A DNA stretch of 64,000 nucleotides from Candidatus Cloacimonadota bacterium (GTDB lineage Bacteria > Cloacimonadota > Cloacimonadia > Cloacimonadales > Cloacimonadaceae). The position numbers were made by a program, and so were the translations under genes. The first letter of the stretch is position 1; each line of letters opens with the position of its first letter. This document shows, piece after piece, positions 17,053 through 25,394 of this stretch. Below the pieces are notes generated by a model. It saw nothing but the letters and a program-made list of their open reading frames with translations, was not told the DNA's origin and made no database searches. Location: assembly GCA_020532545.1 (NCBI GenBank), contig JAJBAW010000004.1:1-64000 (forward strand), in the 5' to 3' direction.

Positions 17053-17936
17053 AAGCAAAGAGCCGGCGCACCGTCCTTCAGAAACGCAATAACCTCAGCT
17101 CCTGGTTGCTCAGTCTGCCCACCATCCTCTGGCTGCTCTGCTTTTTTCTGATTCCCTATCTGATCGTGATTATCTACAGCTTTTTGACCCCGGATATTTA
17201 CGATGTTAAGTTCGAATTCTCGCTGGCTGCCTATCGCCAGGTCTTTACGGGAGGCTATCTCCGGCCTTTTTTCCTGTCTTTCAAACTGGCGATCTATACC
17301 ACGTTGGGCTGCCTGCTTTTGGGCTTTCCGGTGGCCTATTACATCGCCCGTGCCAATGAAAAGCTGAAGAACACCCTGCTCATCTTCATCATCATCCCGT
17401 TTTGGACCAATCTCATCATCCGCATCTTCTCCTGGCGCATCTTTTTGGCGCATAGCGGAGTCCTCAATGCCACGCTCATGAATATGGGCCTGATCTCCCA
17501 ACCTTTGGAGATTCTGCGCACCGATCTGGCGGTGGTGCTGGTGATGGTCTATGTCTATCTTCCTTATATGATTCTGCCTTTGTACAGCGTGCTGGAAAAG
17601 CTGGATTTCACCCTGCTCAATGCCGCCATGGATTTGGGGGCAAATGAGGTTAAAGCCTTTTTTAGCATTACTTTGCCGCTGGCGGTGGAAGGGATCTTTG
17701 CCGGGACACTCCTGGTCTTTATCCCCGCTTTGGGGGCCTATTTGATTCCCCAATTGGTGGGCAATCAACGCTCGCTATATGTCGGCCAGGTGATCACTTA
17801 CAAGATCAAGAATATCCCGCGGAATTGGCCGATGGCTTCGGCTTTGTCGCTCACTTTGCTACTATTGGTAGCGCTCATGCTGCTCATCATGTATGGCCTC
17901 TACAGACGCCACGTGGCCAGGAGGCAGGTCTCATGA
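17049..17936 (+). CDS. potB: Polyamine-type ABC transporter permease PotB
   Basis: A 295-residue inner-membrane permease with about six membrane segments; the first is LPTILWLLCFFLIPYLIVII. The conserved cytoplasmic loop that contacts the ATPase reads AAMDLGANEVKAFFSITLPL. The TTG start at 17049 overlaps the potA stop (TTGA), and its own stop overlaps the potC start (ATGA), so the three are translated as a unit. Length and loop match PotB/CysT-type permeases. The transported compound cannot be read from the permease alone. Confidence 0.85.
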   Translation: MKAKSRRTVLQKRNNLSSWLLSLPTILWLLCFFLIPYLIVIIYSFLTPDIYDVKFEFSLAAYRQVFTGGYLRPFFLSFKLAIYTTLGCLLLGFPVAYYIARANEKLKNTLLIFIIIPFWTNLIIRIFSWRIFLAHSGVLNATLMNMGLISQPLEILRTDLAVVLVMVYVYLPYMILPLYSVLEKLDFTLLNAAMDLGANEVKAFFSITLPLAVEGIFAGTLLVFIPALGAYLIPQLVGNQRSLYVGQVITYKIKNIPRNWPMASALSLTLLLLVALMLLIMYGLYRRHVARRQVS

Positions 17937-18730
17937 AGGTCTTCTCCCGAAACTGGTACAAGGGGCTCAATCTCACCGCTTTCAGCCTGGTGATGGCCTT
18001 TTTGTATATCCCGATCCTGATTCTGATCATCTTCAGTTTCAACGATTCGCGGATCATCGCCGGCTGGCAAGGCTTTACCTTCAAATACTATATCCTGCTG
18101 TTTCAGAATACGGCCATCAAAGAGGCCTTTCGCAATACCATGATGATCGCCATGCTCAGCACCCTGATCTCCACTACTTTAGGGATTCTGACGGCGCTGG
18201 CTCTGGAGAACAAACGCTTCAGCGGCAGAAAGGGGCTGCTGGCCTTGATCTATACCCCTCTGGTAATCCCGGATATCCTCATGGGCGTATCCTTGGCCCT
18301 GCTCTTTAATTTCACCAGAGTAAATACCGGCATGATCACGGTACTGATTGCCCACGTCACCTTTTGTATATCATACACGGTGATCGTGGTCCAATCCCGC
18401 CTGGAAGGCTTTGATCACTCGCTGGTGGAGGCTGCTCAGGATCTGGGTGCGCGCCCCTCATATATCTTCTGGAAGATCAAGTTTCCGCTGATGATGCCGG
18501 GGATTATCGCCGCTGCTTTGCTGGCTTTCACCCTTTCCATCGATGATTTTATCATCACCTTCTTCACCTCCGGCCGGGGCTTTGACACCTTGCCCATCTA
18601 TGTGGAAGGCACCATCCGCCGGGGGACCATCACGACCATCAATTCTCTTTCCACTCTGATGATCGCCTTCACCCTGTTTTTGGTGGTGATCACCAAGCGC
18701 ATCCGCAAGATCCTGGTTTCAGCACTGTAG
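17933..18730 (+). CDS. potC: Polyamine-type ABC transporter permease PotC
   Basis: A 265-residue inner-membrane permease with about six membrane segments, beginning MKVFSRNWYKGLNLTAFSLV. The ATPase-contact loop is EAAQDLGARPSYIFWKIKFP, and the stretch SIDDFIITFFTSGRG is typical of PotC. The frame is open upstream to 17825, but the start at 17933 forms ATGA with the potB stop. In many operons potD (the periplasmic binding protein) comes next; here REP elements start right at the potC stop and no potD is present. Confidence 0.88.
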   Translation: MKVFSRNWYKGLNLTAFSLVMAFLYIPILILIIFSFNDSRIIAGWQGFTFKYYILLFQNTAIKEAFRNTMMIAMLSTLISTTLGILTALALENKRFSGRKGLLALIYTPLVIPDILMGVSLALLFNFTRVNTGMITVLIAHVTFCISYTVIVVQSRLEGFDHSLVEAAQDLGARPSYIFWKIKFPLMMPGIIAAALLAFTLSIDDFIITFFTSGRGFDTLPIYVEGTIRRGTITTINSLSTLMIAFTLFLVVITKRIRKILVSAL

Positions 18731-19075
18731 GGGCGTTGGGCATAACGCCCGAAACCACGACGATGTTCATATTCCCCAAATACACGATGTTTTGAATAAT
18801 GCCCACCACCTTGGGCTTTTACCAAAAGCCCCTACGATACAGATGCGAACCGGGAACCATTGGGGCGTTGGGCCTAACGCCCAAAACATTCCAGCGATGA
18901 TCAGGACATTGCGGAATCGGATAATGTAGGGGCGTTGGGCCTAACGCCCAAAACATTCCGGTGATGATCAGGATATTGCGGAATCGGATAATGTAGGGGC
19001 GTTGGGCCTAACGCCCAAAACATTCCGGTGATGATCAGGATATTGCGGAATCGGGCTTTCACCGAAAGCCCCTAC
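18727..19075. repeat. Upstream REP/REPIN cluster
   Basis: Forward copies starting GTAGGGGCGTTGGGC lie at 18727, 18926 and 18993, with a variant (ATTGGGGCG) at 18859. Reverse copies ending CCCCTAC lie at 18829-18835 and 19069-19075. The pair 18727-18835 is a 109-bp REPIN: two hairpins in opposite orientation, both with GTAG heads. The forward units at 18859, 18926 and 18993 repeat every 67 bp, sharing a spacer with ATGATCAGGAYATTGCGGAA. The cluster begins inside the last bases of potC. Confidence 0.9.
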
Positions 19076-19174
19076 GATACGTGTAAGATTTTGAGATTGA
19101 CAAGATTTTCCATTTTATAGAACTGGTGATCATAGACCAAAGGCGTAAATGGATAAAAACAGGAGCAGATATTT

Positions 19175-19999
19175 ATGGCAACTAAGGAATGTAAGCTTTC
19201 ATGCGATCGTAGGGGCGTTGGGCCTAACGCCCGAAACCACGACGATGTTCATATTCCCCAAATACACGATGTTTTGAATAATGCCCACCACCTTGGGCTT
19301 TTACCAAAAGCCCCTACGATACAGATGCGAACCGGGAACCATTGGGGCGTTATGCCCAACGCCCCTACGAAAAACTTGTGTACACCGGAATCCACAAAAA
19401 TTATGTTTGATCCACAGATACACCACCGGAAATCCATACGCTTGAAGGGGTTCAACTATTCCCTTGAGGAAGGATACTTCATCACTATCTGTAGCCATGA
19501 AAAGAAGTGTCTATTTGGCAGAGTGGAACAGGGTGAAATGCGACTCAACGAATTTGGCGAAACCGTGGAATCCGAGTGGTTGAAATCTGCAATAATTAGA
19601 AAAGAGATCGTCTTGGATGAATATGTGGTGATGCCCAATCATTTTCATGCGATCGTATTTTTCCGTAGGGACGTTGGGTATGACGCCCAAAACCAGCAGA
19701 TTGGACCTAACTCCCAAAACATATATGAAGACCCAGCAGCTCAGCCGGAAGGTTCAGGGTTTTCGCCCCAAACCCCTACTTTGGGATTAAAAAAGAAATC
19801 GCTCGGTTCGCTAATGGCGGGCTTCAAAACGGGGGTGACCTCGCAGGTTCGCAAACTTGGCTATCAAGGTGATCTTTGGCAACGTAACTACTATGAGCAT
19901 GTGATCAGAAACGAAGAAGACTTCTATAGCATAAAAGATTACATCATGCATAATCCGGCAAATTGGGCAAAAGATACCATCAATCCAGATTATGAGTAG
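19175..19999 (+). CDS. REP-associated tyrosine transposase (RAYT)
   Basis: A member of the single-strand Y1 transposases related to IS200/IS605 that process REP palindromes. Family landmarks are HHRKSIRLKGFNYS, EMRLNEFGETVESEWL, the HUH-type metal motif VMPNHFHAIV and the tyrosine region QRNYYEHVIRNEEDFYSI. AGGAG at 19161-19165 supports the ATG at 19175 (274 residues). The recognisable domain begins only near an in-frame ATG at 19403, which would give a normal 198 residues but lacks a ribosome site. The extra N-terminal part is encoded by REP copies (19209-19368), and a loop after the HUH motif is encoded by a third REPIN (19675-19779). The stop codon TAG is part of the GTAG head of the next REP. 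Confidence 0.88.
   Translation: MATKECKLSCDRRGVGPNARNHDDVHIPQIHDVLNNAHHLGLLPKAPTIQMRTGNHWGVMPNAPTKNLCTPESTKIMFDPQIHHRKSIRLKGFNYSLEEGYFITICSHEKKCLFGRVEQGEMRLNEFGETVESEWLKSAIIRKEIVLDEYVVMPNHFHAIVFFRRDVGYDAQNQQIGPNSQNIYEDPAAQPEGSGFSPQTPTLGLKKKSLGSLMAGFKTGVTSQVRKLGYQGDLWQRNYYEHVIRNEEDFYSIKDYIMHNPANWAKDTINPDYE
19209..19368. repeat. REPIN inside the 5' part of the RAYT frame
   Basis: A forward head (GTAGGGGCG) at 19209 and a reverse head (CCCCTAC) ending at 19317 form a 109-bp REPIN. A hybrid palindrome follows at 19341-19368. Bases 19209 to about 19351 repeat 18727 to about 18869 almost exactly, 482 bp apart. The REPIN is read through by the transposase frame from 19175. Confidence 0.88.
19675..19779. 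repeat. REPIN within the RAYT coding sequence
   Basis: GTAGGGACGTTGGGTATGAC starts at 19675 and a reverse head CCCCTAC ends at 19779. The 105 bp equal 35 codons and keep the frame. The encoded stretch RRDVGYDAQN through GSGFSPQTPT forms a loop between the HUH motif and the SLGSLMAGFKTGV helix, where the family varies in length. Confidence 0.85.
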
Positions 20000-20278
20000 G
20001 GGTGTTGGGCGAACGCCCGAAACATTCCGGTGATGATCAGGATATTGCGGATTTGGATAATGTAGGGGCGTTGGGCCTAACGCCCAAAACATTCCGGTGA
20101 TGATCAGGATATTGTGGATTTGGATAAGGTAGGGGCGTTGGGCATAACGCCCGAAACATTCCGGCGATGATCAGGATATTGCGGATTTGGATAATGTAGG
20201 GGCGTTGGGCATAACGCCCAAAACATTCCAGCGATGATCAGGATATTACGGCCTTGGGCTTTCACCGAAAGCCCCTAC
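19996..20278. repeat. Downstream REP/REPIN cluster
   Basis: Forward GTAG heads lie at 19996, 20062, 20129 and 20196 (66-67 bp spacing), and one reverse head CCCCTAC at 20272-20278. The layout mirrors the upstream cluster (several forward units, then one reverse), so the transposase lies between two similar arrays. Confidence 0.9.
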
Positions 20279-20324
20279 GATAAGCCTGCGATATGCCACC
20301 ATACCCCGTCCAGAATCTTTTTTC

Positions 20325-20352
20325 TTGACATGAAATTGGGTAATAATATAGT
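20325..20352 (+). promoter_or_regulatory. Sigma-70-type promoter of the rimP-nusA-infB operon
   Basis: TTGACA at 20325-20330, a 16-bp spacer and TATAGT at 20347-20352. Transcription would start near 20359 and give a leader of about 140 bases before the preferred rimP start. Confidence 0.65.
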
Positions 20353-20419
20353 GGCTTAATAGATAGATTCTGCCAAAAATGGCAGTTAAATAATTATGGT
20401 ACCCGTGTTTACGGTTTGG

Positions 20420-20447
20420 ATAGCTACCTTGGTTAGCTATTTTTTTT
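20420..20447 (+). terminator. Likely attenuator in the rimP leader
   Basis: ATAGCTACC (20420-20428) and GGTTAGCTAT (20431-20440) pair, followed by eight T (20440-20447). It lies between the promoter at 20325-20352 and rimP, so it would stop most transcripts unless bypassed. A second small hairpin, CTGCCA-AAAA-TGGCAG (20370-20385), lies upstream. NusA, encoded in this operon, acts at such sites, so autoregulation is plausible. Confidence 0.65.
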
Positions 20448-20500
20448 GATACGAATGCGGTATGGATAAGCGGCAAAGCCGCAAAGAAAAGAGGTTTAAA

Positions 20501-20980
20501 TTGCAGTATTACCGAACTCAGATTGAAGACATTGCCAAAAAGATCTGCGCAGATATGCATCTCGCGGTCTACGACATCGATGAAAAAATGTCCGGTAAGG
20601 GCCGGATCATCATAGTTTATCTCACCAAAATAGGTGGGATCAACCTGGATGAGTGTGCCCATTTTAGCCGTGCTCTGAGTGAGGAACTGGAAGCTTTTGA
20701 TTTTATTCCAGACCGTTATTACTTGGAAGTATCATCACCTGGGCTGGAGCGTCCTCTGAAGCTTAAAAGCCATTGGGTGAGCGCCATCAACGAAAAAGTG
20801 GCGGTCGAGTATAATAAAGACGATGAAAAAGCGTCTGTGATGGGCACTTTGATAGAAGTGAATCAAGACACCGTGACCCTGGACGACCGGGGTGAAAATA
20901 TTGAGATTTCCTTGAAATCGATCGCCCGCGCCAAGACAGTATTTATGGGGCTGCCAAGAGGAGATGACGATGAGCGTTAA
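20501..20980 (+). CDS. rimP: Ribosome maturation factor RimP
   Basis: RimP helps assemble the 30S ribosomal subunit. Its core is clear: INLDECAHFSRALSEELEAF and YYLEVSSPGLERPL, followed by the C-terminal SH3-like domain (SVMGTLIEVNQDTVTLDDRG). The preferred start is a TTG at 20501 with AAGAGG six bases upstream, which gives 159 residues and aligns in length with E. coli RimP. An in-frame ATG at 20462 has no ribosome site. It overlaps the nusA start. The order rimP-nusA-ylxR-L7Ae-infB-rbfA-truB is the standard translation operon. Confidence 0.9.
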   Translation: MQYYRTQIEDIAKKICADMHLAVYDIDEKMSGKGRIIIVYLTKIGGINLDECAHFSRALSEELEAFDFIPDRYYLEVSSPGLERPLKLKSHWVSAINEKVAVEYNKDDEKASVMGTLIEVNQDTVTLDDRGENIEISLKSIARAKTVFMGLPRGDDDER

Positions 20981-22205
20981 TATTCTGGATGCGGTGATGA
21001 AGCTTGCCGCACTCAAACAATTAGACGGAGCCGAGATCCAGGAGATCATCGTGGATTCCATCACCAGCACCATGGCCAAAAGGCTGGAAGCGGAAAACGA
21101 GCTGGAAGTATTTGTTGATGAAGAATCCGAAGCCATCAAAGTGCGCTTCAAGAGCTTGGTGGTAGAGCTGGAAACGAACTTGGGGGAGATCTCCCTCATG
21201 GAAGCCCGCAGTATCTACGATGCCGAGGCGAACTTGGGAGATTACATCCAAAAAGAGTTGTCTCTGCAGGAATTTGAGCCCAAACTGGTGAAAACCGCGC
21301 AAAAGATCATCGCAGACCGCATCCGCAGCCTGGAAGATGAAAAGATTCAAAATGACTTTGACAAACAGAAATACACCATAGCCTCCGGAAAGATCAAATC
21401 CATCGATGATAACGGCGGCTACCGCATAGATTTGGGCTATACCGATGCCCTGCTCCCTCTGGACGAACAGATTGAAAATGAATACTACCGCGTAGGCGAC
21501 AATATCAGAGCCTATGTGACGAATATCCGCAGCGGAAGCCGTGGGGTGACGGTGATTCTTTCCCGCACCAATCCGGAATTTGTGAAAAGGCTGTTTGAAG
21601 CCGAGATTCCGGCGATTTTTTCTGGAGATATCAAGATCCGTAAGATCGTCCGCGAGCCCGGAATCCGCACCAAAGTGGAGCTGGAAGCGCTCAATCCCAA
21701 GCTCGATCCCGTAATCGAATGCGTGGGCCCAAAGGGTACCCGTATAGATAGCATCCGCAAGGAATTGCACGGGGAGCAGCTCGATATCGTGGTGCATAGT
21801 GAAGACCTGGAAAAGATGATCGAAAACGCTCTGGGCATCCCCAATGTGAAACGGGTGATAGTGGAGCGAAACCGCGCTGCCAGAGTGATCGTGGATGAAG
21901 CCGACAAGGTGATAGCCATCGGCAAGGCAGGCAAAAATGTGAAGCTTGCCGCCAAACTCACCGGTATGAAGATAGACATCTTTACCACCGCTGAATATGA
22001 AGAGAAATTGGCCAAAGAACGCCGTACTGTGAGCCACGTCAACGAATTGGACGGGGTCTCGCCCAAGATCGCAGAAGTGCTGCGAAGCGCTGGATACACC
22101 AGTGTCCAGGACATCTTCCAGGCTTCTGCCAATGAGCTTTCTGCTTTGGAAGGCCTGGGCCAAAAGACAGCCGAAAAGCTGAAGGAATCTGCAAAGTATT
22201 TCTAA
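20970..22205 (+). CDS. nusA: Transcription factor NusA
   Basis: NusA binds RNA polymerase and RNA and controls pausing, termination and antitermination. The 411-residue protein has the N-terminal polymerase-binding domain (MSVNILDAVMKLAALKQLDG), an S1 domain (ASGKIKSIDDNGGYRIDLG) and two KH domains (RIDSIRKELHGEQLDIV and AIGKAGKNVKLAAKL). It ends in a helix-hairpin-helix region (LEGLGQKTAEKLKESAKYF). AGAGGAG at 20957-20963 is best spaced for the ATG at 20970 rather than 20964. The HhH end in place of the acidic repeats of E. coli NusA is common outside Proteobacteria. Confidence 0.95.
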   Translation: MSVNILDAVMKLAALKQLDGAEIQEIIVDSITSTMAKRLEAENELEVFVDEESEAIKVRFKSLVVELETNLGEISLMEARSIYDAEANLGDYIQKELSLQEFEPKLVKTAQKIIADRIRSLEDEKIQNDFDKQKYTIASGKIKSIDDNGGYRIDLGYTDALLPLDEQIENEYYRVGDNIRAYVTNIRSGSRGVTVILSRTNPEFVKRLFEAEIPAIFSGDIKIRKIVREPGIRTKVELEALNPKLDPVIECVGPKGTRIDSIRKELHGEQLDIVVHSEDLEKMIENALGIPNVKRVIVERNRAARVIVDEADKVIAIGKAGKNVKLAAKLTGMKIDIFTTAEYEEKLAKERRTVSHVNELDGVSPKIAEVLRSAGYTSVQDIFQASANELSALEGLGQKTAEKLKESAKYF

Positions 22206-22435
22206 TGCCAAATATGAATAGCAACGCTGGACACAAAGCCATTCGCACCTGCGTGGTGTGCAGACAGAAGAGCGCTCAGACTGAGCTGCTCAGCTTCGTG
22301 CTACTGCCCAGCGGTATTGCTTATGATCCTGCCCGGCTCTTGCAAGCCCGGAAATACTATGTCTGTCCCCAAGAGGCTTGCCTTTTGCAGATGCCAAAAT
22401 GGCGGAAAAGACGACAAAAAGGGAGACGCTTATGA
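22205..22435 (+). CDS. ylxR: YlxR/RnpM family RNA-binding protein
   Basis: A 76-residue basic protein of the YlxR (DUF448) family, a Zn-ribbon-like RNA-binding fold reported to modulate RNase P in some bacteria. The family motif RTCVVCRQK is intact, and the second cysteine pair lies in YYVCPQEAC. The start overlaps the nusA stop (TAATG) and the stop overlaps the next start, which is its standard position. The tail is very basic (KWRKRRQKGRRL). Confidence 0.85.
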   Translation: MPNMNSNAGHKAIRTCVVCRQKSAQTELLSFVLLPSGIAYDPARLLQARKYYVCPQEACLLQMPKWRKRRQKGRRL

Positions 22436-22752
22436 GTAGTGAGCGGGACTCCAAAATACTAAATCTGATGCAATTTGCCCGCAAAGCTGGAAAGCTGACG
22501 GCAGGGATAGATGCCTGCCTGCGAGAGATGCATCGTAAACACATACATCTAATTGTGATCGCTGCAGATAGCTCCGAACGCACCGTCAAAAGGGTGAATT
22601 TTGAGATAACAGCAAGCGGAGCCAAACTGCCGGTAATCAGTTTTGGGAGTCAACAGGAGCTAAGTGTGCCCCTGGGACTCCATCAAACCGGAGTATTTGG
22701 AATCAGCGACAAAAATTTTGCTGCCAAAATCATGGAATATTGGCAGGCGTGA
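22432..22752 (+). CDS. Ribosomal L7Ae family protein (YlxQ-like)
   Basis: A 106-residue RNA-binding protein of the L7Ae/L30e fold, in the place usually taken by YlxQ between ylxR and infB. Typical pieces are LMQFARKAGKLTAGIDACLR and HLIVIAADSSERTVKRV. The start at 22432 overlaps the ylxR stop (ATGA) and has GGGAG upstream; the frame is open further upstream without a ribosome site. It probably binds kink-turn RNA, but its target is unknown. Confidence 0.82.
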   Translation: MSSERDSKILNLMQFARKAGKLTAGIDACLREMHRKHIHLIVIAADSSERTVKRVNFEITASGAKLPVISFGSQQELSVPLGLHQTGVFGISDKNFAAKIMEYWQA

Positions 22753-22763
22753 GTGGAGGAACC

Positions 22764-25394
22764 TTGCATATACGCGTACATGAATTAGCCAAGGAACTCA
22801 AGATCAGTACAATGGCTCTAAAAAAGCATCTTACAGATCTGGGGGTGATTACCAAAAGCCACATGAGCTTCGTGGAAGCGGAAGTGGCGGATAAGATCCG
22901 AGGAAAATACAACGAACAGATTGATGCCGAAAAGAGAGCGGAGAAAGACCGCAAGAAAATGATCGAGCTTCGCCAACAAGCCAGAAAGAAAGAAAGCCAG
23001 GCTGCCGAAAAGCCAGCCGAAAAAGAGCCAGTTAAACCCGAAGAGGAAGCTCTGCCCGAGGCTCCTGTAAAAAAGGTCAAAGCCGAAAAGCCAGCCAAAG
23101 CCAAAGCTAAAAGCCGGGCCAAAGCGAAACCGGAACTGGAGACCGAACCAGAAGCCGAAGCCGAAGTAGTAGCAGCAGCAGAAAAGGATCTGCCGGATCC
23201 AGAGGAAGTACTGGCCCAAAAAGCCCGCGAAGACGCTGCCAAACATCGGGAAAAGCTTGATATACGAGTGCCTTACAAACAGGCTACTCCTCCGCCCAGA
23301 GCCAGAGAGCCCAGGGCCAGAGCCACCAGTGCCAGCACAGAACGTCCCCGCAGAAGCCGCCCTACTACGCCCACTGCACCTCCGCCGCCTCCACCCCCGA
23401 CGATCCCGGAAAAGAAGGATCTCGACAAGAAATTTGGCAAAGCCAAAGCGGTGCATGACGAGCTGGGAGAAAAAGGCAAACACAAAAAAGCCGCTGTCGC
23501 CAGTGGCAAAAAGACCAAGGGTAAAGTCTTTGAACCCGCTGAGATCGATGAAGCTGCTATCTCCAGAAATATCAAGAAGGTGATGCAGAAGACTGCCAAA
23601 CGCAAAAAATACCATCGCGAAGCCCAGTCTGTGGATGACCAAAGTCAGGAAATCGTAATCCGGGAATTTACCTCGGTATCCGAGCTGGCCAAGATCATGA
23701 ACGTCTCCGCCAGTGAGATCATCTCAAAATTCTTTATGATGGGACAACTCGTGACCATCAATCAACGCCTGGATAAGGACTCCCTGGAAATGATCTGTGA
23801 TGAATTCAGCGTGGAATTCCGCTTTGAAGACGAATATGGCACAGATTTGATCGAACACGAAATGGAGCACTATTCTGAAGTTCCAGAAGAGCCGCGTCCT
23901 CCTGTGGTGACCATTATGGGCCACGTGGATCATGGCAAAACCTCTATCCTGGATTATATCCGCAATGAAAACATCGTGGCAGGAGAATCCGGTGGCATCA
24001 CTCAACACATCGGTGCCTATCAGATCGAAGTCAATAAACATAAAATAACCTTCCTGGATACTCCGGGACACGAAGCCTTCACCGCCATGCGCGCCCGTGG
24101 AGCCAATGTGACCGATATCGCAGTGATCGTGGTGGCTGCCACAGAAGGGGTGAAGCCCCAGACCAGGGAAGCCATCGATCATGCCAAAGCAGCAGGTGTA
24201 TCGCTGATCTTTGCGATCAATAAGATAGATCTGCCAGCGGCAAATGTGAGCAAGACCATCTCCGGAATCCTGGAGACAGGCGTGTATCTGGAACAGTACG
24301 GTGGCGATGTGCCCTGGTGCAAGACCTCCACTGTGACCGGAGAAGGCATCCTGAATCTGATCGAGGTCATTCTCTTGACCGCAGAGATGCTGGAACTCAG
24401 CGCTCAACGCGATGTTCCGGCCGAAGCCATCGTGGTGGAAGCCCAGATGAATGCCCGCATGGGCTCTGCTGCAACCATCCTGATGCAAAAAGGTACGCTC
24501 AAAAAAGGCGATATCATAGTTTGCGGAGCGGTGAATGGCCGCATCCGGCGCATGGAAAATGAGCGTGGACTGGAGATCAAGAACTTGGGCCCCAGCGATG
24601 TAGCCAGGATCTATGGTCTGAACGGAACTCCCAAGGCCGGCGACGTGCTGAATCAGGTGGATACCGAAAGAACCGCCAGAACAATCTCTACGGAGCGTCA
24701 GCAGATCCGTCTGGAACGCGAAAAGTATCAGAACCAATCCAGCCTGCAAAACATCTTTGCCCGCATCAAAGAAGATAAAATCAACAACCTCAATATTATC
24801 CTTAAAACCGATACGGATGGTTCCGGCGAAGCTATTGCAGATAGCCTGCAAAAGCTGGCCAATGAAGAGGTATCCGTACATATAGTTCACAAAGGTGTGG
24901 GTGGCATCAATGAAGCTGATGTATCCCTGGCTTCCGCCAGTGATGCCATCATTTTAGGCTTCCATGTCCGCGCTGGACAGCAAGCCCGCCATCTGGCCGA
25001 AGAAGAAGGCGTCGAAATTAAACTTTATCAGGTGATCTATGACGCTATTGACGACGTCAAAGCTGCCCTTGAGGGCATGCTCGCACCTGATATTCAAGAA
25101 CAAAGCATAGGTTCTGCCACGATCAAACAGGTATTTAAGGTCACGAAAGTGGGAACTATCGCCGGCTGCTCTGTGGACCGCGGATTTATCCAGCGGGATT
25201 GCCTGATCCGCTTGTATCGCAATGACGTACTCATCGCCGAAGATAAACTCAGCTCTCTGAAACACTATGCCAACGACGTGAAAGAAGTAAAAGCAGGAAC
25301 CGAATGCGGACTATCGCTGGAAAAATATACCGATATCAAAGAAGGCGATGTCATCGAAGCATATATTGAGAAAGAGGTAGCCAAAAAACTCTAA
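22764..25394 (+). CDS. infB: Translation initiation factor IF-2
   Basis: IF-2 is the GTPase that brings initiator tRNA to the ribosome. The N-terminus [20 protein letters not shown] is the usual IF-2 helix. It is followed by a long linker rich in K, E and A with a proline run (residues ~205-215), then a second IF2_N-type segment. The GTPase domain has [17 protein letters not shown] and NKIDL, and domains II-IV end in [13 protein letters not shown]. The preferred start is a TTG at 22764 after GGAGGA; an in-frame TTG at 22740 would overlap the previous gene. The length is 876 residues. The stop overlaps rbfA. Confidence 0.95.
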   Translation: MHIRVHELAKELKISTMALKKHLTDLGVITKSHMSFVEAEVADKIRGKYNEQIDAEKRAEKDRKKMIELRQQARKKESQAAEKPAEKEPVKPEEEALPEAPVKKVKAEKPAKAKAKSRAKAKPELETEPEAEAEVVAAAEKDLPDPEEVLAQKAREDAAKHREKLDIRVPYKQATPPPRAREPRARATSASTERPRRSRPTTPTAPPPPPPPTIPEKKDLDKKFGKAKAVHDELGEKGKHKKAAVASGKKTKGKVFEPAEIDEAAISRNIKKVMQKTAKRKKYHREAQSVDDQSQEIVIREFTSVSELAKIMNVSASEIISKFFMMGQLVTINQRLDKDSLEMICDEFSVEFRFEDEYGTDLIEHEMEHYSEVPEEPRPPVVTIMGHVDHGKTSILDYIRNENIVAGESGGITQHIGAYQIEVNKHKITFLDTPGHEAFTAMRARGANVTDIAVIVVAATEGVKPQTREAIDHAKAAGVSLIFAINKIDLPAANVSKTISGILETGVYLEQYGGDVPWCKTSTVTGEGILNLIEVILLTAEMLELSAQRDVPAEAIVVEAQMNARMGSAATILMQKGTLKKGDIIVCGAVNGRIRRMENERGLEIKNLGPSDVARIYGLNGTPKAGDVLNQVDTERTARTISTERQQIRLEREKYQNQSSLQNIFARIKEDKINNLNIILKTDTDGSGEAIADSLQKLANEEVSVHIVHKGVGGINEADVSLASASDAIILGFHVRAGQQARHLAEEEGVEIKLYQVIYDAIDDVKAALEGMLAPDIQEQSIGSATIKQVFKVTKVGTIAGCSVDRGFIQRDCLIRLYRNDVLIAEDKLSSLKHYANDVKEVKAGTECGLSLEKYTDIKEGDVIEAYIEKEVAKKL

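Noticed and set aside
19097-19121. Promoter for the RAYT gene (TTGACA near 19097)
   Set aside because: The nearest TATAGA lies only 13 bp away, too close for a normal sigma-70 promoter.
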